From positions 4,185,034 to 4,249,033 of the forward strand of contig CP073344.1 in assembly GCA_024397875.1 (NCBI GenBank): DNA of 64,000 nucleotides, read 5' to 3'. The DNA is from Amphritea atlantica (GTDB lineage: Bacteria > Pseudomonadota > Gammaproteobacteria > Pseudomonadales > Balneatricaceae). The number at the start of each line of letters is the position of its first letter. Position 1 is the first letter of the stretch. A program made the position numbers and the translations under genes. The notes under the pieces are model-generated. The model did no database searches. It had not been told where the DNA came from and worked only from the letters and a program-made list of their open reading frames with translations. This document shows, one piece after another, positions 51,571 to 62,055 of the stretch.

Positions 51571-52521
51571 CTATGGCAACGTCGCGGGGGTCTTAATCCG
51601 CTGTAGCAGTATCCGCCGGAACTCTTCCGGGTCTTTAATCTTCTGGGTGGAACCGGGGTCCAGCGCCGGGATCAGGCGGGACAACCAGAAACGCATCGCC
51701 GCAGTACGCACCAGCTGTGGCCAGGCGAGGTATTCATTTTCGTCGAAGGGTCTGACTTTGCCATAGGCGGTCAGGAGTGCCTGTTCCCGCAGCGGATCAA
51801 TCGAGCCATCGGCGTTGACGCACCAGTCGTTGGCGACAATTGCCAGATCGTATAGCAGATATCCGGTACAGGCGTTATAGATATCCAGAATGGCGCTTAG
51901 CTTATCACCCTCAAACAGCGCGTTATCATAGAACAGATCGCCGTGGATAGCGCCTTGTGGCAGATTCCAGGGCTGCTCACGCAGCTGATCAAACAGATCA
52001 ACCTCAGTGCGCAGTAGTTGTGCATCCTCATCCGATAGCTTATCGGCAATATGTTGTGACTCACGGCGCCACCAGAAAACCCCCCGGTGGGCCTGACGTT
52101 GCAGGTAAAAATCACGCCCAGCCTGGTGAAACTGTGCCAGTGCCGCACCGATCTGGCTGCAATGGCTCTCGGTCAGGGTTTCGATATGATGGCCGGACAG
52201 TCGGGGTTGCAAGAGTGCCGGGCGGCCATGCAGGCTTTTCAGGGCGATACCGTTGTTGTCCTTGAACGGGAAAGGCACCGGACAGCCACGCTCTGCCAGC
52301 CAGGTGGTCAGCTCGACAAAGTAGGGCATCTCGTCCTGATTCAACTCTTCGAAAAGAGTGAGTACATACTCCTGCTGCAGGCCTTCGTTATTAAGGGTAA
52401 CAAAGTAGTTGGTGTTTTCGATACCGCCGTCAATCCCTTTGAAATCTATCAATTTCCCCAGATCGTAATCCTTTAACAGGGTTTCCAGATCTGTCTTACT
52501 CACTTCTGTATATACAGCCAT
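51571..52521 (-). CDS. thrB: Homoserine kinase type II
   Basis: A 316-residue kinase of the choline-kinase-like (type II) homoserine kinase family, not the GHMP type of E. coli. Key motifs are GGIENTNYFVTLN near the N-terminus, catalytic GAIHGDLFYDNALF (Asp near residue 199) and AILDIYNACTGYLLYDLAI. It phosphorylates homoserine in threonine synthesis. It sits 17 bases after a DUF2782 gene, the same order as in pseudomonads next to polA. Confidence 0.93.
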   Translation of the reverse strand: MAVYTEVSKTDLETLLKDYDLGKLIDFKGIDGGIENTNYFVTLNNEGLQQEYVLTLFEELNQDEMPYFVELTTWLAERGCPVPFPFKDNNGIALKSLHGRPALLQPRLSGHHIETLTESHCSQIGAALAQFHQAGRDFYLQRQAHRGVFWWRRESQHIADKLSDEDAQLLRTEVDLFDQLREQPWNLPQGAIHGDLFYDNALFEGDKLSAILDIYNACTGYLLYDLAIVANDWCVNADGSIDPLREQALLTAYGKVRPFDENEYLAWPQLVRTAAMRFWLSRLIPALDPGSTQKIKDPEEFRRILLQRIKTPATLP

Positions 52522-52538
52522 AAATACCGCTTATCTTC

Positions 52539-52826
52539 TTACCAGCTGAAAAGAATCCATTTAGGTAACATCAGGGTTGAATCTTCAAATCGCTGAAACT
52601 CACCCTCTTCTGTGGGCCTCAGATAATAGGTTGCACCGATCACAGGCTCAACTTTTATCTCCTTCAGTTTGCCATTGACCCGATACTCAAAGTATGTGGC
52701 TTCTTCCCCGTGGCGAATGGTTACCACCGGCTCGTTGTCATCAAATTCTGGTAAAACATCTGCACTCACCGCCGGCGCCAGAGAAATTGAGCAAAGCAGG
52801 GTAAACAGGAATAATATTTTCTTCAT
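52539..52826 (-). CDS. DUF2782 small secreted protein
   Basis: A 95-residue protein with a signal peptide (KKILFLFTLLCSISLAPAVSA). The mature part has EPVVTIRHGEEATYFEYRVNGKLKEIKVEP and ends YLRPTEEGEF..WILFSW, the DUF2782 pattern. Start ATG 52826 has GGAG ahead; a longer frame to 52952 lacks this and would overlap polA. It is probably cotranscribed with thrB. Function unknown. Confidence 0.82.
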   Translation of the reverse strand: MKKILFLFTLLCSISLAPAVSADVLPEFDDNEPVVTIRHGEEATYFEYRVNGKLKEIKVEPVIGATYYLRPTEEGEFQRFEDSTLMLPKWILFSW

Positions 52827-52942
52827 AACCACTCCGTGAACTGGGATCGCCCCTTCTGTGTCAGGGACTAATCTAATATGATGATCCTTCCGGGCACCAA
52901 ACCCGATAACCATATCTCCTGACGGACAATGACTGCAATACC

Positions 52943-55684
52943 ATGACCGCAAATACTTCTCCTATTATATTAGTCGATGGCTCCTCATACCTGTACCGGG
53001 CATTTTTCGCTTCCCAGCAAGCCGATATGCGCACCTCTGAGGGGGTGCCAACCGGTGCCGTGCGGCTGGTCACCAGTATGTTACGCAGCCTGATCAAACA
53101 ATACCCGGAAAGTCCGGTTGCTGTGGTGTTTGATGCCAAGGGGAAAACGTTTCGCGATGAGATTTATGCGGAATATAAGTCCCATCGTCCGCCGATGCCG
53201 GATGATCTGCGTACCCAGATAGAGCCGATCCACAATATTGTCCGGGCGATGGGATTTCCACTGATCTCCGTTGAGGGCGTCGAGGCCGATGATGTGATCG
53301 GTACCCTGGCCCGGGAGGCGAGTGCTAAAGGGCTGGATACGATTATATCCACCGGCGATAAGGATATGGCGCAGCTGGTGGATAAGCATGTCACCCTGAT
53401 CAACACCATGAATGATAGCCATATGGATATTGATGGGATCAATGAGAAATTTGGTATTCCGCCGGAGCTGATTATCGATTATCTGGCGCTGGTGGGGGAT
53501 AAGGTCGATAACATCCCCGGTGTGCCGGGAGTGGGAGAGAAGACTGCGCTGGCGCTGTTGCAGGGGATCGGTGGTATCAGCGACCTGTATGATAATCTGG
53601 ATAAAATTGCGGCGCTGGGCTTTCGTGGTTCAAAGACGATGGCGAAGAAGCTGGAGGAGAATCGCGAGGCTGCTGAACTGTCCTACCTGCTGGCAACGAT
53701 TAAAACCGATCTTGAGCTCGACTGTGGCATAGAAGACATTCCGGTGCCGGTGGCCGATAACGATCAATTGCTGGAACTGTTCAAGCAAAGTGAGTTTCGT
53801 AGCTGGATCAGCGAGTTGGATGCGGCTGCCGCTGACGGTGCGAGAATGATAGAGAATGAATCTCAGCTGCCCGATGAGATTATCTATGAAACCATTCTTA
53901 ATCAGGATGACTTTGATCGCTGGCTTAAGGTGCTTGAGGCTGCAGAGCTGTTTGCCTTCGATACGGAAACCGATAGTCTCAATTACATGGAGGCGAACCT
54001 GATCGGCCTGTCTTTTTCTGTCGAGGCGGGTAAGGCCGCTTATCTGCCGGTAGCCCATGACTATATGGGTGCGCCTGCCCAGTTGGATCGGAATGCGGTG
54101 CTGGCGCAGCTCAAGCCTTTACTGGAGAGTGAATCCCATAAAAAAGTGGGCCAGCATATTAAATACGATATGAACGTATTGGCCCGCTATGGGATTGAGT
54201 TGAAAGGTGTCGCGTTCGATACCATGCTGGAATCCTATGCGCTGAACTCTACGGCCTCACGACATAATATGGATGACCTGGCGGATTTTTATCTGGGGGT
54301 GAAAACCGTTAAGTTTGAAACGATCGCCGGCAAGGGTAAGAAGCAGCTGACCTTTAATCAGATCGAGATGGAGCAGGCGGCGCCTTATGCGGCAGAGGAC
54401 GCAGATATAACCCTGCGTCTGCATCAGGTGCTCAGCGCCCGGCTGGAACAGGATCCGGTATTGCAGGGAGTCTTTTCTGATATCGAACTACCGCTGATTC
54501 AGGTGCTGGCCCGCATGGAACAACAGGGCGCTATGGTTGATGCAACGCAGCTGGCCATTCAAAGCCGGGAGCACGGGGAGCGGCTGGTTGAGCTGGAGAA
54601 GCAAGCCCATGAGTTGGCGGGAGGGCCTTTTAACCTGAGTTCACCCAAGCAGCTGCAGGAGATCCTGTTCGAGCAGCAGAAGCTGCCGGTGATTAAGAAA
54701 ACCCCGAAAGGCGCACCCTCCACCGCAGAAGAGGTGCTTCAGGAACTGGCACTGGATTATCCGCTGCCGAAGGTGATTATCGAACACCGCAGCCTGAGCA
54801 AGCTGAAGAGCACCTATACCGATAAGTTGCCGCAGATGATCAATCCGGCCACCGGTCGGATACATACTTCATACCATCAGGCGGTGACGGCGACCGGGCG
54901 TCTCTCTTCATCGGACCCTAACCTGCAGAATATTCCGATTCGCTCCACTGAGGGGCGCCGTATCCGGCAGGCATTTGTCGCCCCTGAAGGGTATAAGCTG
55001 GTGGCGGCGGATTACTCACAGATCGAGCTGCGGATCATGGCGCACCTGTCGCAGGATAAAGGCTTGCTGAATGCTTTCGCCCATGGTGAGGATGTCCATA
55101 AAGCGACTGCAGCGGAGGTGTTTGGTGTGGAGCTGGAAAAAGTAACCGCGGATCAGCGCCGCAGTGCTAAAGCGATTAATTTTGGCCTGATCTACGGTAT
55201 GTCAGCCTTTGGTCTGGCTAAGCAACTGGGCATCGGCCGGAATGAAGCGCAAACCTACATAAATCATTATTTCGATACCTATCCGGGTGTGCAGCGTTAC
55301 ATGGATGATATCCGTGCTCAGGCGGCGGAAAAGGGATATGTGGAAACGTTGTTTGGTCGACGGCTGTATCTGCCGGAAATAAAAGCCAGTAACGGTATGC
55401 GCCGTCAGGCCGCCGAACGCACCGCCATTAATGCGCCGATGCAGGGAACTGCTGCGGATATTATTAAGAAAGCGATGGTGAAGGTGGATAGCTGGTTACA
55501 GAGCAGCGATACGGGGGCCCGAATGATCATGCAGGTACACGATGAACTGATTCTGGAGGTGCCGGAAGCTCAGCTTGAGAAGGTGACTGATCAACTGGTG
55601 GAACTGATGCAGTCGGCTGCCACGCTGGATGTGCCGCTGCTGGTGGAAGCGGGTGTCGGGAATAACTGGGATGAGGCGCACTGA
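52943..55684 (+). CDS. polA: DNA polymerase I
   Basis: A 913-residue polymerase with three domains. The N-terminal 5'-3' exonuclease spans about residues 1-290. The 3'-5' exonuclease has Asp340 and Glu342 in FAFDTETD and the [10 protein letters not shown] motif, so proofreading appears intact. The polymerase has Asp690 in [24 protein letters not shown] and Asp867 in [10 protein letters not shown]. Each catalytic residue sits 15 positions before its E. coli equivalent. It is divergent from DUF2782-thrB and followed by a probable sRNA gene. Confidence 0.97.
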   Translation: MTANTSPIILVDGSSYLYRAFFASQQADMRTSEGVPTGAVRLVTSMLRSLIKQYPESPVAVVFDAKGKTFRDEIYAEYKSHRPPMPDDLRTQIEPIHNIVRAMGFPLISVEGVEADDVIGTLAREASAKGLDTIISTGDKDMAQLVDKHVTLINTMNDSHMDIDGINEKFGIPPELIIDYLALVGDKVDNIPGVPGVGEKTALALLQGIGGISDLYDNLDKIAALGFRGSKTMAKKLEENREAAELSYLLATIKTDLELDCGIEDIPVPVADNDQLLELFKQSEFRSWISELDAAAADGARMIENESQLPDEIIYETILNQDDFDRWLKVLEAAELFAFDTETDSLNYMEANLIGLSFSVEAGKAAYLPVAHDYMGAPAQLDRNAVLAQLKPLLESESHKKVGQHIKYDMNVLARYGIELKGVAFDTMLESYALNSTASRHNMDDLADFYLGVKTVKFETIAGKGKKQLTFNQIEMEQAAPYAAEDADITLRLHQVLSARLEQDPVLQGVFSDIELPLIQVLARMEQQGAMVDATQLAIQSREHGERLVELEKQAHELAGGPFNLSSPKQLQEILFEQQKLPVIKKTPKGAPSTAEEVLQELALDYPLPKVIIEHRSLSKLKSTYTDKLPQMINPATGRIHTSYHQAVTATGRLSSSDPNLQNIPIRSTEGRRIRQAFVAPEGYKLVAADYSQIELRIMAHLSQDKGLLNAFAHGEDVHKATAAEVFGVELEKVTADQRRSAKAINFGLIYGMSAFGLAKQLGIGRNEAQTYINHYFDTYPGVQRYMDDIRAQAAEKGYVETLFGRRLYLPEIKASNGMRRQAAERTAINAPMQGTAADIIKKAMVKVDSWLQSSDTGARMIMQVHDELILEVPEAQLEKVTDQLVELMQSAATLDVPLLVEAGVGNNWDEAH

Positions 55685-55721
55685 TTCAGTCACCTCTGGT
55701 CGTTTGGCCGTGGCCGGTTGG

Positions 55722-55749
55722 CGAACTTTTCAGCGCTGAACTAATCTTA
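55722..55749 (+). promoter_or_regulatory. sigmaE-like promoter of the putative sRNA
   Basis: CGAACTT at 55722-55728 and TCTTA at 55745-55749 are separated by 16 bases, close to the GAACTT-N16-TC pattern of sigmaE/AlgU promoters. A sigma70 reading is also possible (TTGGCG at 55718-55723 and TAATCT at 55742-55747, spacing 18). Confidence 0.5.
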
Positions 55750-55754
55750 TGGAT

Positions 55755-55911
55755 GTGGGAGTCATACTTATACTCCTGCATCTGATACAGATGCAGCGAC
55801 AAGCCCATGCCTGGGAGGCTCTCATGATAAATGAAGCATACGAAAACAAGTATGCCTTTAATGCTCTCGAAATCAAATGGTTCCCCCTTGATGATTCCGG
55901 GAGCTTTTTTT
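55755..55911 (+). ncRNA. Putative structured small RNA at the polA-engB locus (Spot42/ErsA position)
   Basis: A region with no plausible protein. It contains, in order, a hairpin GGAGT/ACTCC (55758-55776), a perfect 8-base hairpin TGCATCTG/CAGATGCA (55777-55795), a GCATAC/GTATGC hairpin with loop GAAAACAA (55836-55855) and a long terminator hairpin with a run of seven T. E. coli spf and Pseudomonas ersA occupy the same interval between polA and engB; ErsA also uses a sigmaE-type promoter. The primary sequence differs, so homology is not claimed. The transcript start is estimated from the promoter. Confidence 0.62.
55863..55911 (+). terminator. Terminator of the putative sRNA
   Basis: A 13-base stem (GCTCTCGAAATCA with TGATTCCGGGAGC, one mismatch and one G-T pair) encloses a loop with CCCCC, followed by seven T at 55905-55911. 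The C-rich loop is accessible and could be a base-pairing seed. Confidence 0.85.
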
Positions 55912-55929
55912 ATGGCTCCGGTTTGACGA

Positions 55930-56565
55930 CTATTCAGCGTCCTGCTGTGCTTCATCGTCCTCTAACAGCCAGCGGTTGAGATGTTCGCGTAACTGCTCGA
56001 CTCCGGTTGTTTTCAGCGCGGAGAATGACTGAATCGTCAGCAGCGGATTGTTTTTTACATCCAGTAGCTGCTTCATTTTTAACAGTGCATTCTGTGCCGC
56101 GCCGCGATTCAGTTTATCGGCTTTAGTCAGCAGAATGTGCAAAGGCATTCCCGCCTCGTTGCACCACTGAATCATCATCTGATCAAACTCTTTCAGGGGG
56201 TGGCGAATATCCACCATCAAAACAACCCCGCGAAGACACTCACGGTTCTGCAGGTAATCATCCAGATGTTTCTGCCAGTGCTCCTTCATGGCGATAGGGA
56301 CTTTGGCATAACCATAGCCTGGCAGATCAACGATGCGGACGCCTTCCACATTGGTATCGAAGAAATTAATCAGCTGAGTCCGGCCCGGTGTTTTACTGGT
56401 CCGGGCCAGCTTTGCGTTGGTCAGTGTGTTGATAGCACTGGACTTACCGGCATTGGAACGGCCTGCAAATGCAACCTCTGCTCCGGTGTCCTCGGGACAC
56501 TGACTCAGCTTGCTTGCGCTGGTATTAAAACGCGTCAGATGGTACTGAATTTGGGGTAAAGACAT
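55930..56565 (-). CDS. engB: Ribosome biogenesis GTP-binding protein YihA/EngB
   Basis: A 211-residue GTPase. G1 is [14 protein letters not shown]2 and G3 follow with [11 protein letters not shown] and [10 protein letters not shown]4 is LTKADKLN and G5 is FSALKTTG. The family is essential for late 50S assembly. The start was set at ATG 56565, which gives the usual MSLP..YHLTRFN opening; a 47-residue longer frame has no family support. It is convergent with the putative sRNA. Confidence 0.95.
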   Translation of the reverse strand: MSLPQIQYHLTRFNTSASKLSQCPEDTGAEVAFAGRSNAGKSSAINTLTNAKLARTSKTPGRTQLINFFDTNVEGVRIVDLPGYGYAKVPIAMKEHWQKHLDDYLQNRECLRGVVLMVDIRHPLKEFDQMMIQWCNEAGMPLHILLTKADKLNRGAAQNALLKMKQLLDVKNNPLLTIQSFSALKTTGVEQLREHLNRWLLEDDEAQQDAE

Positions 56566-56770
56566 ATACTTTTTGCCTATCAGCCTGTAAATACAGACAT
56601 TTATCGTTCCAGTTTGTATGGATATTAGGTTATAATTCCGCCGGAATTCTACCTGTGGCTGTAATATTACACCAGCCCGGGAGTTGGTTAGGTCGCCCTG
56701 TTTCAATCTGATTAGATTCAGATTGTGGCAGAAACCGTTAGCAATCTATAGCAAGAGTCTGGGTTAGTCG

Positions 56771-57373
56771 ATGAATAAACTACTGATCGCCATACTGGCA
56801 AGCGTGAGTATCATAAGTGTTGCACATGCGGCGGGAGATGCTGCTGCAGGACAGGGTAAAACCGCAATCTGCGGTGCTTGTCACGGAGCTGATGGCAACA
56901 GTGCTGTCGGAAACTTCCCTAAACTGGCGGGCCAGAATGAAAGCTACCTGCTGAAGCAGTTGCAGGATATCAAAGCAGGCAGCCGTACGGTTGTTGAAAT
57001 GACAGGCCTGCTGACCAACCTGAACGATGAGGATCTGGCTGATATTGCTGCTTATTACTCTTCCAAGTCCATACAGATTGGCGCAGCTAAAGCTGATCTG
57101 GTAGAAGCCGGTGAGAAAATCTATCGTGCCGGTATCGCATCTAAAGGTGTTGCGGCATGTACTGCCTGTCATGGTGCCCAGGGTCAGGGTATTGAGACCG
57201 CAGGTTACCCGCTGGTCGGTGGTCAGCATGCTCAGTACGTTGAGACTCAGCTGAAGAATTTCCGCACGGGTGCCCGTAATAACGATCCTCAGGGTATGAT
57301 GACGACTATCGCCGCGAAACTGAGCGATAAAGAGATCCAGGCGGTTGCAAGTTATATCCAGGGTCTGAATTAA
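56771..57373 (+). CDS. Cytochrome c4
   Basis: A 200-residue dihaem cytochrome. A signal peptide (LLIAILASVSIISVAHA) leads into two c-type domains with haem sites CGACH and CTACH near residues 36 and 134, the pattern of a gene duplication. Later Met residues provide the axial ligands (for example in VVEMTGLL and QGMMTTI). Cytochrome c4 carries electrons to cbb3-type oxidases in the periplasm. It lies upstream of dsbA and divergent from engB. Confidence 0.9.
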   Translation: MNKLLIAILASVSIISVAHAAGDAAAGQGKTAICGACHGADGNSAVGNFPKLAGQNESYLLKQLQDIKAGSRTVVEMTGLLTNLNDEDLADIAAYYSSKSIQIGAAKADLVEAGEKIYRAGIASKGVAACTACHGAQGQGIETAGYPLVGGQHAQYVETQLKNFRTGARNNDPQGMMTTIAAKLSDKEIQAVASYIQGLN

Positions 57374-57393
57374 TATTCAGCTCTGAGTCAGGG

Positions 57394-57417
57394 AAGGCAG
57401 CGTAAGCTGCCTTTTTT
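57394..57417 (+). terminator. Terminator after the cytochrome c4 gene
   Basis: AAGGCAGC/GCTGCCTT stem with GTAA loop and a T-run, 20 bases after the stop. Confidence 0.9.
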
Positions 57418-57504
57418 ATTGGCAAAAATATTTGCGCCAGGGCTGAACTTGACGCATATTGGCCGGTCTTATAAGACTGATTTTCTGAAAGGTTGGAGAC
57501 GGAT

Positions 57505-58128
57505 ATGTTTAGAAAACTCGCTATCGGATTGTTAATAACGCTGACTGCCGTCATCGCACAGGCTGAGGAATATAAGGCCGGCGTAAACTATGACGTGATT
57601 GCTATGCCGGTTCCGACCGCTGACAAAACTAAAGTTGAAGTCGTGGAGGCTTTTGGTTATCTCTGTCCACATTGCGCCCGGTTTGAGCCATTACTGCACA
57701 GCTGGACAAAAAAATTGCCGATGGATGTTGATTTTGCGCGGGTGCCCGTGGTTTTTTCCCGCTCATGGGAACCCTTAGCCCGGGCGTATTACGCTTCTGA
57801 GATTCTCAATGATCTTGATAAAACCCATCAGGCAACCTTTACTGCGCTGCATAAAGAGCGGCGCCGGTTTAGCAGTTTTGACGACCTGGCTGATTACTAT
57901 GCAGACCTGGGTGTGGATAAGGATAAGTTCGTCAAAATGAACCAGTCTTTCGCCGTCAATATGCGTATGAATCAGGGCGCCTCAAAGCTGAAAGGCTATG
58001 GTATTCAGAGCGTACCAACCCTGATTGTGAACGGCAAATACCGCATTACTGCGGATAAGGCCGGAGGGCATGCCGGGATGCTTAAAGTGGCCGAGTATCT
58101 TATTGAGCAGGAACGCAATGCACAGTAA
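57505..58128 (+). CDS. dsbA: Thiol:disulfide interchange protein DsbA
   Basis: A 207-residue periplasmic oxidase with a signal peptide (FRKLAIGLLITLTAVIAQA). The active site is GYLCPHCARF, with the CPHC motif of DsbA; the cis-Pro region is IQSVPTLIVNGKYR. It introduces disulfides into exported proteins. Start ATG 57505 follows GGAG; an ATG four codons earlier is less likely. It is next to cytochrome c4, an order shared with pseudomonads. Confidence 0.93.
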   Translation: MFRKLAIGLLITLTAVIAQAEEYKAGVNYDVIAMPVPTADKTKVEVVEAFGYLCPHCARFEPLLHSWTKKLPMDVDFARVPVVFSRSWEPLARAYYASEILNDLDKTHQATFTALHKERRRFSSFDDLADYYADLGVDKDKFVKMNQSFAVNMRMNQGASKLKGYGIQSVPTLIVNGKYRITADKAGGHAGMLKVAEYLIEQERNAQ

Positions 58129-58142
58129 CAGTAAGTTAGATC

Positions 58143-58170
58143 AAAAAAGCCGCATTTAGCGGCTTTTTTA
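58143..58170. terminator. Terminator after dsbA
   Basis: AAGCCGC/GCGGCTT stem with an ATTTA loop, flanked by A-run and T-run. Confidence 0.9.
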
Positions 58171-58277
58171 TTGCGTATTGGGTAATGCCCAAGGGAGAGT
58201 CTATAGCTTGTATACCCTGTATTGGCATAAAATTGACCTTTGATATTTAGTGACTGACCGGTTCATAGGTGTAATTG

Positions 58278-59813
58278 ATGGAACAGGACGACTGGAAAGA
58301 GCGTTACAAAATCCTTTCAGAAGAGGTGGATCTGCTACAGGCTCAACTTGATGAGCAGCCTCTTGTGCGTCTTATTTGTCAGATGGCAGTAGCACTTGAT
58401 GGACAGTCAGAGTCGCTGGACCGGTCATTAAAAACGCTATGTGAACAGATTAAAGCAGATAAAACCGGTCAGCCCGATACCGTCAGTCTGGTTGAAAAGC
58501 AGCTTCGCGGACTGGATCTTGAGCAGCAGAAGCAGCGCAACGCACTGGTGCAAGGGCTGCAAAAGTGGATATATCAGCTACGCCTGAATCTGACCACCGA
58601 TCTCAGTAATGAGCGGCTGAGTGAGATTGAAAAGACGATGGTTCCCTTTGTGGGACAGACGTCTTATGTTTCCTCCCTGATTAACGACCTGGTTTCCCTC
58701 CAGGCGCCTCTCCTGACAGACGATTTTATTGGCGAACGTCAACACGGAATTCTTGCAGAGCTGGGGCATGAAGATGAAGAGCTGTTACAAAAGATAGCTT
58801 CTGAGCTACTTAGCCTGATGTCCGGCCTGCATATTCCTCAGGGGGATATGTCTCTGGCGCGGGAGTTAGTCAGCAGAATAGAAGCGGGTATATCGCTGAT
58901 CACCCTGCCAGCGATTATTCAGGATCTTGTCGGGCTGATGGCCCGGTTGAGTTCTTATAGTAGTGAGGATTTCGAAGATTATCTGTTAAACCTTACCGGG
59001 CAGCTGGCAGAGGTGCAGGCCTACGTTGAAGAGAGTCAGCAAGAGGGACAGCTGAATGAAGAGACGGCGTTGCTGAGTAGTGGGATCCATCACGATGTGC
59101 AGGCAATTCAGCAGGCGATGCAGGAGTCAAAGGATCTGCATCAGCTGAAGAGTAATGTGTCATCACAGCTACAGAGCATTGTGAAGTCAGTGGACCTGTT
59201 TAAACAGAAAGAGGAAAACCGGGAAAAGCGGCTTCATGAGCGCTATCTGCAGCTCCAGAATCGCCTTGAGCAGATGGAAGCGCAGACGCAGCAGATGAAA
59301 GGGCATATAGAAGCTGAGCGTCATAAAGCGCTGACAGATTCATTGACCTCGCTGCCGAACCGAGCCGGATATGATCAACAGATCGCCTCTGAGTTTGAGC
59401 GCTGGAAGCGTTATGGACAGGTGTTTTCGATCGCCGTTGTTGATCTGGATCTCTTTAAACGGATCAATGATTCTTATGGTCACCAGGCGGGAGATAAAGT
59501 ATTGCGTCTGGTGGCCACGATTCTTACCCGACAGTGCCGGTCCACCGATTTTGTCTCCCGTTATGGCGGCGAAGAATTTGTTATTCTGATGCCGGGGACA
59601 GCTGCGGAGCAGGCGGTCACTGCCGTAGAAAAAATCCGTCATGCAGTTGAACGCAGTCCTTTTAACTTTCATGGCGAGCCAGTCAATATTACCCTCTCGG
59701 CTGGTGTGGCTGAGGTACAGGCCGATGACTTTGTTGAGGAGGTGTTCGGTCGGGCAGATAAAGCGCTTTATGCAGCCAAGAGCCTGGGGCGAAATCGTAT
59801 TGAGCTGGGTTAA
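58278..59813 (+). CDS. Diguanylate cyclase (GGDEF) with N-terminal helical domain
   Basis: A 511-residue soluble protein. The first 340 residues are helical with a coiled coil at about 285-345. The C-terminal GGDEF domain has RYGGEEF at residues 428-434 (active form), LTSLPNRAGYD and VDLDLFKRINDSYGHQAGD. An inhibitory RxxD site (RSTD) lies five residues before GGEEF, so product inhibition is expected. No membrane helix or PAS is evident. Its ATG follows AGGTG. It is 100 bases upstream of ubiB and 147 bases after the dsbA stop, so probably separately transcribed. Confidence 0.9.
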   Translation: MEQDDWKERYKILSEEVDLLQAQLDEQPLVRLICQMAVALDGQSESLDRSLKTLCEQIKADKTGQPDTVSLVEKQLRGLDLEQQKQRNALVQGLQKWIYQLRLNLTTDLSNERLSEIEKTMVPFVGQTSYVSSLINDLVSLQAPLLTDDFIGERQHGILAELGHEDEELLQKIASELLSLMSGLHIPQGDMSLARELVSRIEAGISLITLPAIIQDLVGLMARLSSYSSEDFEDYLLNLTGQLAEVQAYVEESQQEGQLNEETALLSSGIHHDVQAIQQAMQESKDLHQLKSNVSSQLQSIVKSVDLFKQKEENREKRLHERYLQLQNRLEQMEAQTQQMKGHIEAERHKALTDSLTSLPNRAGYDQQIASEFERWKRYGQVFSIAVVDLDLFKRINDSYGHQAGDKVLRLVATILTRQCRSTDFVSRYGGEEFVILMPGTAAEQAVTAVEKIRHAVERSPFNFHGEPVNITLSAGVAEVQADDFVEEVFGRADKALYAAKSLGRNRIELG

Positions 59814-59913
59814 CCTTGTGTACTCCGGTATGATGCAGCTCTTTACCTTGAGTGTCGAAGTGGGCAATATGCCTGCCTCACTCCAGAACAACTGACCACG
59901 GAACATAACAGCG

Positions 59914-61551
59914 GTGCGACGTTTACTCCGAATTTTCAAGATTGCACGGGTTTTTGCGAAATACCGGCTTGATACCCTTTTTGAACAGATCAACCTGCGT
60001 TGGTATGCCCGCCTGCTATTAAAGCTGATGCTGTGGCGTTATTTTATTCCTGTGGGTTCCCGCTCGCAGGGACAGCGTTTACGTCTGGCGCTGGAAGAGC
60101 TGGGCCCGGTGTTTATTAAGTTTGGTCAGATGCTTTCCACCCGACGTGACCTGTTATCCGATGACTTGGCACTGGAGCTGAAAAAACTACAGGATCAGGT
60201 ACCTCCTTTTGAGGGAGCCTATTCTCAGCGCTTGATTGAGCGTGCGCTGGGCGCCCCGGTAGCCGAGATCTTTGCCGAGTTTAATGCAACGCCAATGGCA
60301 TCCGCATCGGTCGCACAGGTGCATGAGGCACTGTTATATAACGGTGAAGAGGTGGTGGTTAAAGTCATCCGCCCGGGCATCGACAAAACGATCCGTAAAG
60401 ATATGGCGGTGTTGTATACCATCGCCCAGCTGGTTCAGGCTCTCTGGGTCGAAGGCCGCAGGCTGAAGCCGGTAGAGGTGGTCGCCGACTATGAAAATAC
60501 CATCTTTGATGAACTGGATCTGCGTAAAGAGGCTGCTAACGGCTCTCAGATCAGGCGTAATTTTGACAACTCCCCTATATTATATGTTCCTGAGATCTAT
60601 TGGGATCTGACCCGGCAGAATGTCCTGGTGATGGAGCGGATTCACGGTATTCCGGTGGCTGATATAGAGCAGCTGAAAGCCCAGAATACTGATATGAAGA
60701 AACTGGCAGAGCAGGGTGTGGAGATATTTTTCACGCAGGTCTTTCGTGACAGTTTCTTCCATGCGGATATGCACCCGGGCAATATTTTTGTCTCCCGGGA
60801 AAATCCTTCAGCGCCACAATATCTAGCCGTAGATTTCGGTATTGTCGGTTCTCTTTCACCGGAAGATCAAAATTATCTGGCGCGTAACTTTCTGGCATTT
60901 TTTCAGCGAGACTACCGTCAGGTTGCGCAACTGCATATTGATTCCGGCTGGGTACCCGCGGATACCAATGTACAGGCATTCGAAACAGCTATTCGCAGTG
61001 TTTGCGAACCGATCTTTGAAAAACCGCTGAAGGATATCTCTTTCGGCATGGTGCTGATGGGATTATTCCAGACCGCCCGGCGTTTCAATATGGAGGTGCA
61101 GCCGCAGTTGGTGCTGTTACAGAAGACTCTGCTGAACATTGAGGGGTTGGGGCGTCAGCTGTATCCGGAGCTGGACCTTTGGCAAACCGGACAGCCGTTC
61201 CTGGAGCGCTGGATGAAAGAACGAATGGGGCCAAAAGCGGTCTACCGTTCGATGAAGCAGCAAGCCCCGGACTGGCTGGATAAAATGCCTCACCTGCCGC
61301 AGATGGCTTATGATGCCCTGAATCAGTTGAAGGGCCTGGATGATAACCGGCGGCGGGATATGCTCGCGCTGAGCGTGGCGCGGCAAGAGCTGCAGCAGCA
61401 ACGCAGTCAGAAAGGGCGCTGGATTGGTCTGCTGTGCCTCATCGCTGCCGTCGGGCTCTCGGTAGATGACCCGCTATTTGTCGTCCGGGATCTGCCGGCT
61501 ATAAGCTGGCTGTTGGGTGTTTCTGCTACGGTATTGCTGCTCCGTCACTGA
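59914..61551 (+). CDS. ubiB: Ubiquinone biosynthesis kinase-like protein UbiB
   Basis: A 545-residue ABC1/ADCK-type protein. The KxGQ motif is [15 protein letters not shown]; the Ala-rich loop is ASASVAQVH; the catalytic part is [12 protein letters not shown] with DFGIVGSL. Two C-terminal membrane helices follow (about residues 498-515 and 525-543). It acts in ubiquinone synthesis, probably as an ATPase that extracts lipid intermediates. Translation begins at GTG 59914 with a weak ribosome site. ubiE and ubiJ, often just upstream, are absent here; a diguanylate cyclase takes their place. Confidence 0.94.
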   Translation: MRRLLRIFKIARVFAKYRLDTLFEQINLRWYARLLLKLMLWRYFIPVGSRSQGQRLRLALEELGPVFIKFGQMLSTRRDLLSDDLALELKKLQDQVPPFEGAYSQRLIERALGAPVAEIFAEFNATPMASASVAQVHEALLYNGEEVVVKVIRPGIDKTIRKDMAVLYTIAQLVQALWVEGRRLKPVEVVADYENTIFDELDLRKEAANGSQIRRNFDNSPILYVPEIYWDLTRQNVLVMERIHGIPVADIEQLKAQNTDMKKLAEQGVEIFFTQVFRDSFFHADMHPGNIFVSRENPSAPQYLAVDFGIVGSLSPEDQNYLARNFLAFFQRDYRQVAQLHIDSGWVPADTNVQAFETAIRSVCEPIFEKPLKDISFGMVLMGLFQTARRFNMEVQPQLVLLQKTLLNIEGLGRQLYPELDLWQTGQPFLERWMKERMGPKAVYRSMKQQAPDWLDKMPHLPQMAYDALNQLKGLDDNRRRDMLALSVARQELQQQRSQKGRWIGLLCLIAAVGLSVDDPLFVVRDLPAISWLLGVSATVLLLRH

Positions 61552-61656
61552 AGTGAAACAATAAACAATTACTCTTGCCGCCTCCCATTTTCCGGGGATA
61601 GTAGTGTTGCAGGGGATCGGGTATCCTTGCCTGCTTAGATTTTGAAGAATATTGAT

Positions 61657-62046
61657 ATGTCAGAGTTATGGTTAGACCAGGTTAAGTGGAATAGTGATGG
61701 GCTGGTACCGGCAATCGCCCAGGATCATATTACGGGCAGAGTGTTGATGGTCGCCTGGATGAATCGCGAGGCGCTGGCGCTGACGGTCCAGGAAAACCGG
61801 GCTATATACTGGTCCCGGTCGCGGCAGAAACTATGGCGCAAAGGGGAAGAGTCAGGTCACGTACAGGTGCTGCATGACATCCGCCTTGATTGCGATAATG
61901 ATGTCATTCTGCTCAGTGTAGAGCAGTTAGGTGGTATTGCCTGTCATACCGGTCGCGAACACTGCTTTTTTAAAACCCTTAAAGAGGGGGAGTGGGTTGC
62001 GGTTGAACCCGTTCTGAAAGACCCCGATACGATTTACGATAAGTAA
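61657..62046 (+). CDS. hisI: Phosphoribosyl-AMP cyclohydrolase
   Basis: A 129-residue enzyme for the third histidine step. Metal-binding and catalytic features are [20 protein letters not shown] and [28 protein letters not shown], described by their key cysteines and aspartates. The start at ATG 61657 was chosen over an in-frame TTG five codons earlier. It forms hisI-hisE-tatABC, the order seen in pseudomonads. Confidence 0.94.
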   Translation: MSELWLDQVKWNSDGLVPAIAQDHITGRVLMVAWMNREALALTVQENRAIYWSRSRQKLWRKGEESGHVQVLHDIRLDCDNDVILLSVEQLGGIACHTGREHCFFKTLKEGEWVAVEPVLKDPDTIYDK

Positions 62047-62055
62047 GGCCTTATT

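Noticed and set aside
52506..52517. CTGTATATACAG palindrome at the thrB start, resembling a LexA box
   Set aside because: The spacing is CTGT-N4-ACAG, not N8, and it lies within the first codons of thrB.
55749..55979. 76-codon plus-strand frame after polA
   Set aside because: It crosses four RNA hairpins and a terminator and overlaps the engB end; the sRNA reading is better.
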